Below, in pieces: positions 13,998-22,216 of a stretch of DNA of 23,058 bases; positions within the stretch are counted from its first letter, which is position 1; each line of letters begins with the position of its first letter. The stretch is from DATFXM01 sp035315885 (GTDB lineage: Bacteria; Acidobacteriota; Blastocatellia; UBA7656): assembly GCA_035315885.1 (NCBI GenBank), contig DATFXM010000050.1, forward strand, positions 1 through 23,058, read 5' to 3'. The position numbers were made by a program, and so were the translations under genes. The notes under the pieces are model-generated. The model did not search any database. It was not told the DNA's origin and saw only the letters and a program-made list of their open reading frames with translations.

Positions 13998-15355
13998 TTG
14001 ATGACGGCTTGTTTGGACAGAGATTGTTTGAACAGTCGATAGTAGTGAAGGTGAAGCAGGTAGTCCAGCGCCATCACCGCGGAGGCCACCCACGCTGCGC
14101 CCCCGATTCCGTAACGTGGAACCATCACGATCAGCCCCGCGAAACTGGCGATGCTCACCACCGCCACTACGTTGCGAAGTTCGCGGCCGCGGCCTTGCGA
14201 CGCAAGGAACACGTTGTACGGTTGAAACAGTCCGGCAAAAACACTTGCAATGGCGAACGGCACCAACAGCCAGGATGCTTCGGCGTAGCGTGGGAAGAAT
14301 AGCTTTATAGCAACCGGTCCCGCGATCACCAGCACGACTGCGGCTCCGACGAGCAGTACCGCGTTCCATCGGTTGATTCGCCGTGAAACTGCGTCCGCCC
14401 GTGCGAACGAACGAAATCGCGCGGTCGCCAGTGAACGGCCGGCCATCATTATCGGGTTCGCGAACTTCTGAACGATCGCGTACATCCCGAGCGGCGCGGC
14501 TTCCTTTATGAAGTAGGCGATTACCAATTGATCGGCCCGGCTCGACAGCAGCCCGGCCACACGCGCGACATAAAGGTTGAGACCGAACCTCCGCGTCTCT
14601 TTCAACGTCAGTTTCAAGAAATGCCCAGACCCGACCAAGGTTGGTCGCAGCCCGATAATAGTCCACACCGATGCGATGGCGATACCGGTCAGATATCCGG
14701 CGAGAGCAGTGCCGGCGTTCAACCGGCCAGTAAATGCCAGCGCGGTCATCGAGGCGAGATAAGTACCGGACATGAGCAGATGAAACGCGGAGAGCCGTCG
14801 AATCTGATTCAGGCCCTGACAGCATTGCTCGACGAACGGCTGCAGTGGTTGAAAGAAAGCAAGCCCTGCGGTAGCTACCAGTATCCATCGAACGTCTTTG
14901 TGGAAGATCAGATCTATTGGCCCCGCCACCGCTATGATGAACAACGCGAAGATTGCGCCAATGATCAGAGTGAGCAGTAGCAATGCGCCGAGAGCGCTGC
15001 GTTCGCCTGCATGCTCCCGCTCGAGCGCCAGCACTCTCGCCCCCGCCGACGAAATTCCGAATTCAAACGAAAGTCCTATGATCACGATGATGCTCAGACA
15101 AAAAGCGAAGCGTCCCATTTCAGCGCGTTCCATGAAGCGCGCCTGAAGCAGGCTTGAAGCGAAGCCGAAAAGCAGCGAACCGCTCTGCGCCGAGAAGAGC
15201 AGACTCGTTTGCCGACTGGTCTCTCCAAGTCTCGCATAAAGAGTCTTGAATGGGCGGCCGGAGCCGGACCCTCCGCTGACTCCGGAGATTGACTCCGAGT
15301 CGCCCGGTGCGGTTGGTGTTTCAGGCAGAGTTGCTGGTTGTTGTTCGCTGAGCAT
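13994..15355 (-). CDS. Wzx-like polysaccharide / O-antigen flippase (MOP superfamily)
   Basis: This 453-residue protein has about 12-14 membrane segments beginning near residue 50 (SAQSGSLLFGFASSLLQARFM) and continuing to about 440. The first 48 residues are hydrophilic and rich in Ser, Gly and Pro. The pattern, and the RFAFCLSIIVIIGLSFEFGISSAGARVLA region near the start of the bundle, are typical of polysaccharide biosynthesis flippases of the PST/Wzx group. These move undecaprenyl-linked repeat units from the inner to the outer face of the inner membrane. The ATG lies 17 bases after the asparagine-synthase-like stop, and the 3' end overlaps the methyltransferase start by four bases. The name is based on fold and context; substrate specificity cannot be inferred. 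Confidence 0.88.
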   Translation of the reverse strand: MLSEQQPATLPETPTAPGDSESISGVSGGSGSGRPFKTLYARLGETSRQTSLLFSAQSGSLLFGFASSLLQARFMERAEMGRFAFCLSIIVIIGLSFEFGISSAGARVLALEREHAGERSALGALLLLTLIIGAIFALFIIAVAGPIDLIFHKDVRWILVATAGLAFFQPLQPFVEQCCQGLNQIRRLSAFHLLMSGTYLASMTALAFTGRLNAGTALAGYLTGIAIASVWTIIGLRPTLVGSGHFLKLTLKETRRFGLNLYVARVAGLLSSRADQLVIAYFIKEAAPLGMYAIVQKFANPIMMAGRSLATARFRSFARADAVSRRINRWNAVLLVGAAVVLVIAGPVAIKLFFPRYAEASWLLVPFAIASVFAGLFQPYNVFLASQGRGRELRNVVAVVSIASFAGLIVMVPRYGIGGAAWVASAVMALDYLLHLHYYRLFKQSLSKQAVIK

Positions 15356-15372
15356 CCGCTATTGTCGGGGGT

Positions 15373-17487
15373 TCATCGGGCAACAGGCATCGGTGCGGCG
15401 CTTGCGTTCACGGGCTCCGTGGCTGGCCGGCCATCATCGACGCGCCGCTCAACGCCATTCTGCTCGCGTTGTGCATCACGCGAATCATAACAGCCGGTCG
15501 AATGATCCTGTGCTTGAGGGTCGATCCACTGTTCGTACCATAAGTTTAGGTTGAGGAGGTTCCAGAGGAAGAATGAAAAGTTCGCGCGCCGCATTCGATG
15601 TCCGGTCAGCAGGCGCCGAATGAAGTCGTAGTCGAACAGGTCTCGTCTCCTGAGGCTCGAATTGAACAATGAGGTTTCGACAAACGACCCGAGGCGGTCA
15701 AGCATCCACTCGTTTATCGGCGCGCCAAAACCAACTTTCTTTCGATTCAACACACGTTCGGGGATCACGCCTTCGAGCGCTCGTTTCAAGATGTGCTTTG
15801 TGCGGCCGTTCTTCAGCTTCAACTCACGCGGAATCCGCATCGCGAACTCCACGAGCTTATGATCGAGGAACGGCACGCGAGCTTCCACCGACGTGGCCAT
15901 GGTCATCTTGTCGACGCGCATCAGAAGAAGCTCCGGCAGACGAAGCTTCAGCTCCTGATAGATCATTCGCTCCAGCCGGTCCGCGTCAGGACGTTTCGCA
16001 AGGAGGCGGTCGAGGTCTTCACGAACGATTCCATAAGAGGACGGGGATTGTCCGTTGCGATTGTGCCGCGAGGTTAGTCGATCTAGCGCCGCGCTCGTCA
16101 GCAGGTCGCGCTTGTGAACTTCGTCGAAAACAAATGCGCCGCTCCAGAAAAGCTCTTCGCCCTCCGCTAAACGTCTCAGGAGATCGGGGGCCATCTTGTG
16201 CCACGTGGACGGCAGTCCATCCCCATGAACTCGAAGCAACGATTGCGCTAAACTTGACACTCCGCGCCGAACTGACCTCGGAAGCGAAGTCGCGTACTTC
16301 CAGACCCGATCGTGAAGCCTCAAGTAGCGCGCATAGTCGCGATACCCGCAAAACAATTCGTCGGAGCCCTCGCCCACCTGTATCACTTTAGTTCCGCTTT
16401 CGCGCGCAAGACGAGACACGTAATAAATGGGAACGCATACCGGATCGGCTATGGGTTCGTCCTGATGAAAAATTAAATCGGGCAAGAACTCGAGCAACTC
16501 CTGTTGTCCGATCATCACCTCGTGATGCTCGGTGCCGTACTGCCTGGCGATGAAGCGCGCCTCTTCAATTTCGTTGTAAGCCGGGTCATCCCGAAACCCG
16601 ACGGTGAAGGTTCGGACGGGCTCGCTCGTCAGTTGCGACATGAGAGCGACATTTGCACTGGAGTCAATTCCTCCTGAAAGAAAGACTCCAAACGGGACAT
16701 CGCTCATCATCCTCTTTTGAATCGAATCAGTCAGCAGCCGCCGCACTTCTTCTGCGATGCGGTCTTCCCCTTCGGCGATGATAGGGCTCGATTGTTCGAC
16801 GATTGCATCCCAGTACCGCTCGATGGTGACACTGCCGCTCGAGTCACAAACTAACGAGCAACCGGCGGGCAGTTTGTTGATGCCCGCAAACAAAGTGCTC
16901 GGCGACGGTGTAGTCAGGAAGGTCAGATAGTGATAGAGCGCCTCTTCGTCCAACGCCCGCCGAACTTCCGGATGCTCGAGGATCGCTTTGATCTCCGAAG
17001 CAAAGATCAATCGCCCACGCGCAACCGAGTAGTAAAGAGGTTTTACGCCGATGCGGTCTCGAGCTAGCGTGAGGGTTTTGGCTCTTTGATCCCAGAGCGC
17101 GACAGCAAAATCGCCGTCGAGATGATCGACAAATCTTAATCCGTATTCTTCGTAGAGGTGAATGATGGTTTCGGTGTCGCTCTGGGACCTGTAGCGATGC
17201 CCTCGCTCAATCAACCAGGACCTGAGTTTTTCGTGGTTGTAGATCTCTCCGTTGAAGGTGATCCAGACCGTCTGGTCCTCGTTGGGCATCGGAGTGTGGC
17301 CCGCCGCGGACAAATCGACAATCGAAAGCCGTCGATTGCCCAGCCCTACACGCCTGTCTGCGCTGACATACGTGCCGGCATCGTCGGGACCTCGATGGGA
17401 CATGGAGTCGCGCATCTTGTCCACCAGCTCGCTGGTGACCGAAGGCTCGGCAGCTCCGTATTCGTAGACTCCGCAGATTCCACACAT
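15373..17487 (-). CDS. asnB: glutamine-hydrolysing asparagine synthase-like amidotransferase
   Basis: This 704-residue enzyme starts MCGICGV, so Cys2 becomes the N-terminal nucleophile of the class II glutaminase domain (about 2-200). Supporting residues include HRGPDD (31-36), RLSIVDL (53-59) and FNGEIYN (78-84). The synthetase domain has the ATP-pyrophosphatase loop SGGIDSS (271-277) and later VGEGSDELFCGY, RVDKMTMATSVEARVPFLDH and NRKKVGFGAP. The frame is open nine codons further upstream, but that would bury the nucleophile. The C-terminus carries about 48 extra hydrophilic residues beyond the usual end near residue 656. In polysaccharide loci such proteins (WbpS-like or the exosortase-associated amidotransferases) are thought to amidate sugars or precursors rather than make free asparagine. 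Context favours that here, but the reaction is not proven. The start lies 81 bases downstream of the heparinase-family gene. Confidence 0.9.
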   Translation of the reverse strand: MCGICGVYEYGAAEPSVTSELVDKMRDSMSHRGPDDAGTYVSADRRVGLGNRRLSIVDLSAAGHTPMPNEDQTVWITFNGEIYNHEKLRSWLIERGHRYRSQSDTETIIHLYEEYGLRFVDHLDGDFAVALWDQRAKTLTLARDRIGVKPLYYSVARGRLIFASEIKAILEHPEVRRALDEEALYHYLTFLTTPSPSTLFAGINKLPAGCSLVCDSSGSVTIERYWDAIVEQSSPIIAEGEDRIAEEVRRLLTDSIQKRMMSDVPFGVFLSGGIDSSANVALMSQLTSEPVRTFTVGFRDDPAYNEIEEARFIARQYGTEHHEVMIGQQELLEFLPDLIFHQDEPIADPVCVPIYYVSRLARESGTKVIQVGEGSDELFCGYRDYARYLRLHDRVWKYATSLPRSVRRGVSSLAQSLLRVHGDGLPSTWHKMAPDLLRRLAEGEELFWSGAFVFDEVHKRDLLTSAALDRLTSRHNRNGQSPSSYGIVREDLDRLLAKRPDADRLERMIYQELKLRLPELLLMRVDKMTMATSVEARVPFLDHKLVEFAMRIPRELKLKNGRTKHILKRALEGVIPERVLNRKKVGFGAPINEWMLDRLGSFVETSLFNSSLRRRDLFDYDFIRRLLTGHRMRRANFSFFLWNLLNLNLWYEQWIDPQAQDHSTGCYDSRDAQREQNGVERRVDDGRPATEPVNASAAPMPVAR

Positions 17488-17568
17488 CCGAAAATCCGGC
17501 TCACGACGATTCAACGTGACGGGTGGTCGGATAAGTTGAACTCGATCCCGACATCACTCGACCGTCCA

Positions 17569-19623
17569 TTACGAGGCGCCTGACTCGCCGGCAAATGGCA
17601 ACAATAGGAACTCGAAATCCAGAGGCGCGTGAGCTCGTAAGCTGTAGATGATAGCAGATGAGCGCACTCGAGTCCCGTAGGCAGGCGAGTTCCAGCGACG
17701 CTTGATACGCACCTCGAATGCAAGATCCGTGACTGGAATGATCATCATCGATGCTCCGGCAGTATCCGCCAAAGCACGCTTACCATCCAGAAGCTTTGCG
17801 CGCACCTCCGAATCAAGGTTGAAGAAAACCTCAAACAAGTGCTCGCCTCTTCCGTCGAAAAAGTCGTGAAGCGTCCAGCAGCCCTCGATCTTATCGAACG
17901 TGACCACGCGACGATGAATGACCGGGTCGCTCAACCGTTTATAGGCGTAGTGCTCGACGTCCAGGACATCTCGCTCGTCGGACGAATCCCAGCAGCGCAC
18001 TTTTGGTCTTACGTTTTGACCGAGTGAAAAGAGCCTGCCCGGCAGGATCTGACTGATTTCCCGCCGATCAACGCGCACGGTGTTGTGATAGGCTGTCGAT
18101 CGGAACAAATTTCTCCGACACTCGCTCGCAGAATAGACATAAGTTCCCGGATCACGCAGGAACGTGGAACCGTACGCGAACACTTCGAGCGACAATGCAT
18201 CGGAATGGGCATGAGAGCCATGCCCCCGCACTCCGTGATCTCCGCAATCGATGATCGCGTACAGACTATCGGAACGCTGGACGAAGACTTGCGCGCGCTC
18301 AAAGGCACGAGAACCTGTCGCGTCTTCTTGGCCGGCGCTCTGGAATTTTTGGAGACCGTCGCTCCCCAACCACCAAAGCATCTCTTCGTCCGGCTCGATT
18401 GATTGCTTAAAGGAACCGTCCTCGAAAAGCCCGGCGGCAATCGACATCAGATAGCGGTGGTCACCAGGCTCGCGCGGCCTGAAGCTGAGCAGCCGGCCAT
18501 CATCCGAATCGCCGATGGCCGGCGCTGTCCCGTCGGGCTTCAAGTACCCACGCACAAAATCGAACATACTCTTCAGGCGCTTGCTGTAAGCTTCACCCGG
18601 CCTCATTCCGAAAGCTTGCTGCAACTGCAATCCCAGCGCGAAGAATTCCAGAACCAGGCGGTGATACCCGATCGAACCTTCGTAGTCTGACCCGTCGTCG
18701 AGCACCTGCCTTCGAATCTCAGCCTTCAACTCTCGAGCTGCGAATCGCGCCAGCCGGTCCGATGCAGACAGTTCGGGGATTGTGACTCCGATTGCCAGCA
18801 GCCCTATCAAATCGCCCAGATAGTGATTACTCGATCCGAGATACGACTTTTCCAAATTCGAAAGGATGAATCGCTCGTGGGCGATTATTACCTTCAAGAA
18901 AAGTTCGATTACTCGATCCGTTACTTGTACCGAGCCCCTGAACATCTCGAACGCGGCGATCAAATTCACCGCCCGGATGCCCGCTTCCATCGCGACCGTC
19001 CAGTTAATCCCAATCCGGGGTGGATTCTGCTGATACCACCAGGCCAATTGATTCACAAATTCGGCTGCGTACAACTCATCACCGGTCAGCGCATAAGCTC
19101 TGCCGAGCACCACAAGGTGATGCAGGCGGTTCAGCTCCCAGACTCTTCGCGGGTCCGCGCCTCGTCCCGGACTAATCGCGATACTCGTATAGTGCTCGTG
19201 CGGCCACACCGCGCCGCTGACCGGATCTTGCGTCCAGCTTATATCCTCTTCAAATTGGTGGGTGCGTCCGAAAAGACGTATGCGGTGAGCAACCACCGCA
19301 TCGCCCAGCTCCCTCGACTCGGCGACCGCGGACGGAAATGTTCTGGATATCAACGAAGCGGTAGCTGAAACGTTGGACAGACCCGCTGTCAGTCTTCGTT
19401 CGGTTCTGCTTCGCATCGACGATGCGGCTTGTTCCAGCGAGTGAGGCCTCAGCAGGCGGAGAAGACCATCGTCATCGATTCTAGTCGAACCCGCTTTGTC
19501 TCGACGCCGTGCCACGTTTCGAGCGAGCTTTCGTCTCAAGCGAAGGGCTAGCTCTCGGCCGATCGATAACGGCGAGCGGACGTCAAACCTGCTCAGCGTT
19601 GCGTTGAATCGGTTCAACGGCAA
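17569..19623 (-). CDS. heparinase II/III-family protein (polysaccharide lyase-like)
   Basis: The 684-residue protein has an all-helical toroid domain (about 110-400) with INWTVAMEAGIRAVNL (206-221) and GSSNHYLGD (263-271), whose Asn-His pair matches the heparinase II/III and alginate-lyase-like active site. YEGSIGYH (314-321) follows and contains a candidate catalytic Tyr. A beta-rich C-terminal domain (about 440-670) has HGSHAHSDALSLE (468-480) and AYHNTVRVD (511-519). Enzymes of this type cleave uronic-acid polysaccharides by beta-elimination. No signal peptide is seen in the basic N-terminus, as is common for members inside exopolysaccharide operons. The first start is TTG (19623), with a second TTG at 19617 better spaced from an AGG. 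No ATG occurs for the first 69 codons, so the start is uncertain. It overlaps the polymerase gene by up to 41 bases. Confidence 0.88.
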   Translation of the reverse strand: MPLNRFNATLSRFDVRSPLSIGRELALRLRRKLARNVARRRDKAGSTRIDDDGLLRLLRPHSLEQAASSMRSRTERRLTAGLSNVSATASLISRTFPSAVAESRELGDAVVAHRIRLFGRTHQFEEDISWTQDPVSGAVWPHEHYTSIAISPGRGADPRRVWELNRLHHLVVLGRAYALTGDELYAAEFVNQLAWWYQQNPPRIGINWTVAMEAGIRAVNLIAAFEMFRGSVQVTDRVIELFLKVIIAHERFILSNLEKSYLGSSNHYLGDLIGLLAIGVTIPELSASDRLARFAARELKAEIRRQVLDDGSDYEGSIGYHRLVLEFFALGLQLQQAFGMRPGEAYSKRLKSMFDFVRGYLKPDGTAPAIGDSDDGRLLSFRPREPGDHRYLMSIAAGLFEDGSFKQSIEPDEEMLWWLGSDGLQKFQSAGQEDATGSRAFERAQVFVQRSDSLYAIIDCGDHGVRGHGSHAHSDALSLEVFAYGSTFLRDPGTYVYSASECRRNLFRSTAYHNTVRVDRREISQILPGRLFSLGQNVRPKVRCWDSSDERDVLDVEHYAYKRLSDPVIHRRVVTFDKIEGCWTLHDFFDGRGEHLFEVFFNLDSEVRAKLLDGKRALADTAGASMMIIPVTDLAFEVRIKRRWNSPAYGTRVRSSAIIYSLRAHAPLDFEFLLLPFAGESGAS

Positions 19624-21088
19624 ACCTGTTGGCCATCAGGCCGAGCAAAAGGAAAAAGTACAGATTCAAATCGGAATAGTACCCGCTGGTCAACTCAAGA
19701 CCAGGGATCAAGTACGCTGCCAGCAGGGCCAGCGAGCAAATAGCAGCAGCCCTCCCGGTCTCAAACTTACTGCGCAAGCCGCGCCAGCTCTGAACAACCA
19801 GTACGCCAAACGCCGTGCAGTAGATCAACAATGCAGGAAATCCTAGCTCAGCTCCGATCCACAGAAAATTGGAATGCGGAGAGTCTACCGCTTTAACTTC
19901 GAAGTCGCTGGCTACCGTGTCGAGGTCTCTGTTTCTGTTGGCGTAGAAGTAGGCTTGATAGTTGCCCAGTCCCACACCAGACCACGGGTTATTCAAAAGA
20001 GCCCGCCCCGAGTCGCTCCACGCCGCGATGCGAACCAGAACATTTCGTGGATTGGCCAGCCGCGACGACAATCGCGACAGGTCCAGAACACCCGCCGTCC
20101 ATGCTATGACCACCAACAAAGGAATCAGTAGCAAGAGCCCCGCTCGCGACGAGGTTCGGATCGATTGACGAGCACCTGCTGATTGACGAGCACTCGCCTT
20201 GCGGCCGCCGAGCCACATTATGGCCCAACACGCGATCATCGCAATCGCGATTCCCCGAAATAGCGGCAGCAAGGTGCCGGCAAAAAGACAAAGTGACGCG
20301 ATCACTCTGGCCACGCGTCCACTGCGATCCATCCTGACCGAGAGGACGCGCGGCGCCTCTATCATAAAGACCAAAAGCAAAAGACAAATCCCGGCATACG
20401 AAGAGTCCGAGGCAAATGGTCCGTTGATCCTTGTTTCCCTCCCTCGGACCAGAGCCGCGCCGGTGTATTGAAAAAGATCCCGGCCGCTCAAGAGTTCCGC
20501 CGCTCCGATGCCTGCAAGTAATATCGCCAGGACTATAGCAGCCCCAAGCAGCGCGGCGCCCCGACCTTTTATGTTGAAATGATGGCTAGCGAGATGAAAT
20601 GCCACAAGCGGTAAGAAGAAACTGTCCACGACAAGCCGAGCAGCCCCTGCCGGATCGTCTGCCTTCAATCCTGCACTCGCCATCGCGATAAGGCACAGCG
20701 CGGCCCAAGCCAATTCGAACCCACTCACTTTGAAGCGAACATCAGGAGTTCCTGCGGCGCGGATCGCCACAATAGCTATCGCCAGCAAGAAGAAGGCTCG
20801 ATTGAAGGTAATAATGGACCGGTCCCAGGGTATGCGGCCGTAGAATGACGCCAGGGGAGTCGCGACAAACCAAAGGATCAGCAACGTCTCAACGGACACC
20901 TGAAGAGCAATCACTGCGAGCACGGCTATGATCGCAACCGCGGTGAGCGCAGACGCAAGGTAGTTGCCCTGAGACGCGAACAGCGCGCAAAGCACTGAAG
21001 CCGCCGCTCCACCGGCCAAGAACAATGCCGCGTTGTGAATCGCGGGACCCTTGGAAGCAGCATTCAATCGAGGCTCTGAGTTTGCCAT
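19583..21088 (-). CDS. O-antigen polymerase/ligase-like membrane protein (Wzy/WaaL family)
   Basis: This 501-residue protein has about 11-12 membrane segments. The Wzy_C-type signature is near 355-420: NPWSGVGLGNYQAYFYANRN, then a hydrophilic loop with DSPHSNFLWIGAELG. The conserved His-Ser-Asn and the Glu in that loop match the large periplasmic loop of Wzy/WaaL proteins that contacts the lipid-linked donor. It should either polymerise the repeat unit or ligate the finished chain to an acceptor; the sequence alone does not decide. It starts at ATG 21088, 21 bases after the wecB stop, with no clear ribosome binding site. Its 3' end overlaps the heparinase-family gene. Together with the Wzz-like and Wzx-like proteins it indicates Wzx/Wzy-dependent assembly. 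Confidence 0.88.
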   Translation of the reverse strand: MANSEPRLNAASKGPAIHNAALFLAGGAAASVLCALFASQGNYLASALTAVAIIAVLAVIALQVSVETLLILWFVATPLASFYGRIPWDRSIITFNRAFFLLAIAIVAIRAAGTPDVRFKVSGFELAWAALCLIAMASAGLKADDPAGAARLVVDSFFLPLVAFHLASHHFNIKGRGAALLGAAIVLAILLAGIGAAELLSGRDLFQYTGAALVRGRETRINGPFASDSSYAGICLLLLVFMIEAPRVLSVRMDRSGRVARVIASLCLFAGTLLPLFRGIAIAMIACWAIMWLGGRKASARQSAGARQSIRTSSRAGLLLLIPLLVVIAWTAGVLDLSRLSSRLANPRNVLVRIAAWSDSGRALLNNPWSGVGLGNYQAYFYANRNRDLDTVASDFEVKAVDSPHSNFLWIGAELGFPALLIYCTAFGVLVVQSWRGLRSKFETGRAAAICSLALLAAYLIPGLELTSGYYSDLNLYFFLLLGLMANRFAVEPIQRNAEQV

Positions 21089-21109
21089 TTGTGCGTTGTA
21101 ATCGAACGG

Positions 21110-22216
21110 CTATCTTGCAGACCGAGAGCCCGCCTTCTCTAGCATGTCTACTATCCGTTCAGCGGTGTGACCGTCCCATAAGGCCGGAACGCGAGGCGAT
21201 GACTCAGGCCGATCCAACGCCGCGCGAGCCTCCCGGACAATGACTTCGGGATCGCTCCCTACAATGCGATTTGATCCTTCGTCGACGGTAATTGGCCGCT
21301 CGGTGTTAGCTCGCATCGTCAGGCAAGGAATACCAAGTGCGGTAGTCTCCTCCTGAATACCTCCGCTGTCAGTCAACACCAGTCTGCTGTTGCTATACAA
21401 CTTCAGAAAGTCGAGGTATCGCATTGGCTCGACGAGCAGCACCGACTCGCGAATGTCATCGTGCAGTCCGAACTCTTCAATCCTCGACCGCGTACGAGGA
21501 TGCGCCGGAAAGACAATCGGCAACCTCGTGGAAATCTCATTCAACGCGTTAATGATTCCAGCCAGAGTTGCTTTGTCATCTACGTTCGACGGTCGATGCA
21601 ATGTGACGGCGCAGAACGCCCGCGGCCGCAATCCAAGGCGATCGAGGACGTCGGAATTACGCGATCGTTCCAGATTGCAGTAGAGGGTGTCGATCATTAT
21701 GTTGCCGACAAAATGAATCTTCGAAGGGTCGACTCCTTCGGCAAGCAGATTTTGATCGGCATCCCGGGACGGAGTAAACAACAGGTCGGCGATGGCGTCG
21801 GTCACCAAGCGGTTTATTTCTTCGGGCATCGTGCGATCGCGGCTGCGCAGACCGGCTTCGACGTGGGCGACTTGAATGCCGAGTTTTGCTGCCACGATTG
21901 CCGCAGCCATTGTCGAGTTCACATCGCCCACTACGACCACCCAGTCTGGAGGACTGTCAACGAGCAGGCGCTCCAGTTTGATCATGATTCGAGCGGTCTG
22001 TTCGGCGTGGGAGGCGGATCCAACTTCCAGGTTCACATCGGGACGCGGGATTGCGAGCTCGTCGAAGAAACTTTCGCTCATCGACTCGTCGTAGTGCTGG
22101 CCGGTATGGACGAGCAGGGAGTGGATGCGGTCACTGCGCCGGTGCATTTCGTGGACGAGCGGCGCGATCTTGATGAAGTTTGGACGCGCGCCAACGACAT
22201 TAATTATCCGAATCAT
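21110..22216 (-). CDS. wecB: UDP-N-acetylglucosamine 2-epimerase (non-hydrolysing)
   Basis: The 368-residue enzyme interconverts UDP-GlcNAc and UDP-ManNAc, supplying ManNAc for surface polysaccharide. GARPNFIKIAPL (9-20) and TGQHYDESMSESFFDEL (38-54) form the N-terminal nucleotide-side motifs. The catalytic residues of the family, D98 (GDVN), E120 (HVEAGLRS) and E132 or E133 (PEEINR), lie close to their positions in E. coli WecB. Further motifs are HRPSNVD, FPAHPRT, and LTDSGGIQEETTALGIPCLTMRANTERP, which closes the UDP site. The ATG at 22216 gives the usual start MIRIINVVGARPNF; the frame is open to 22300, but that part lies in the Wzz-like gene. The start overlaps the Wzz-like gene's end by 17 bases without a visible ribosome binding site, so re-initiation is likely. 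Confidence 0.95.
   Translation of the reverse strand: MIRIINVVGARPNFIKIAPLVHEMHRRSDRIHSLLVHTGQHYDESMSESFFDELAIPRPDVNLEVGSASHAEQTARIMIKLERLLVDSPPDWVVVVGDVNSTMAAAIVAAKLGIQVAHVEAGLRSRDRTMPEEINRLVTDAIADLLFTPSRDADQNLLAEGVDPSKIHFVGNIMIDTLYCNLERSRNSDVLDRLGLRPRAFCAVTLHRPSNVDDKATLAGIINALNEISTRLPIVFPAHPRTRSRIEEFGLHDDIRESVLLVEPMRYLDFLKLYSNSRLVLTDSGGIQEETTALGIPCLTMRANTERPITVDEGSNRIVGSDPEVIVREARAALDRPESSPRVPALWDGHTAERIVDMLEKAGSRSAR

Noticed and set aside
13998..14888. Long in-frame extension upstream of the methyltransferase on the minus strand
   Set aside because: It lies wholly inside the flippase gene, is rich in Arg/Ser/Gly without any domain pattern, and the ATGA at 13997-13994 gives a better start.
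15669..16391. 240-codon open frame on the plus strand
   Set aside because: It is antisense to the well-supported AsnB-like gene, has Arg/Ser/Pro-rich composition and no recognisable domain.
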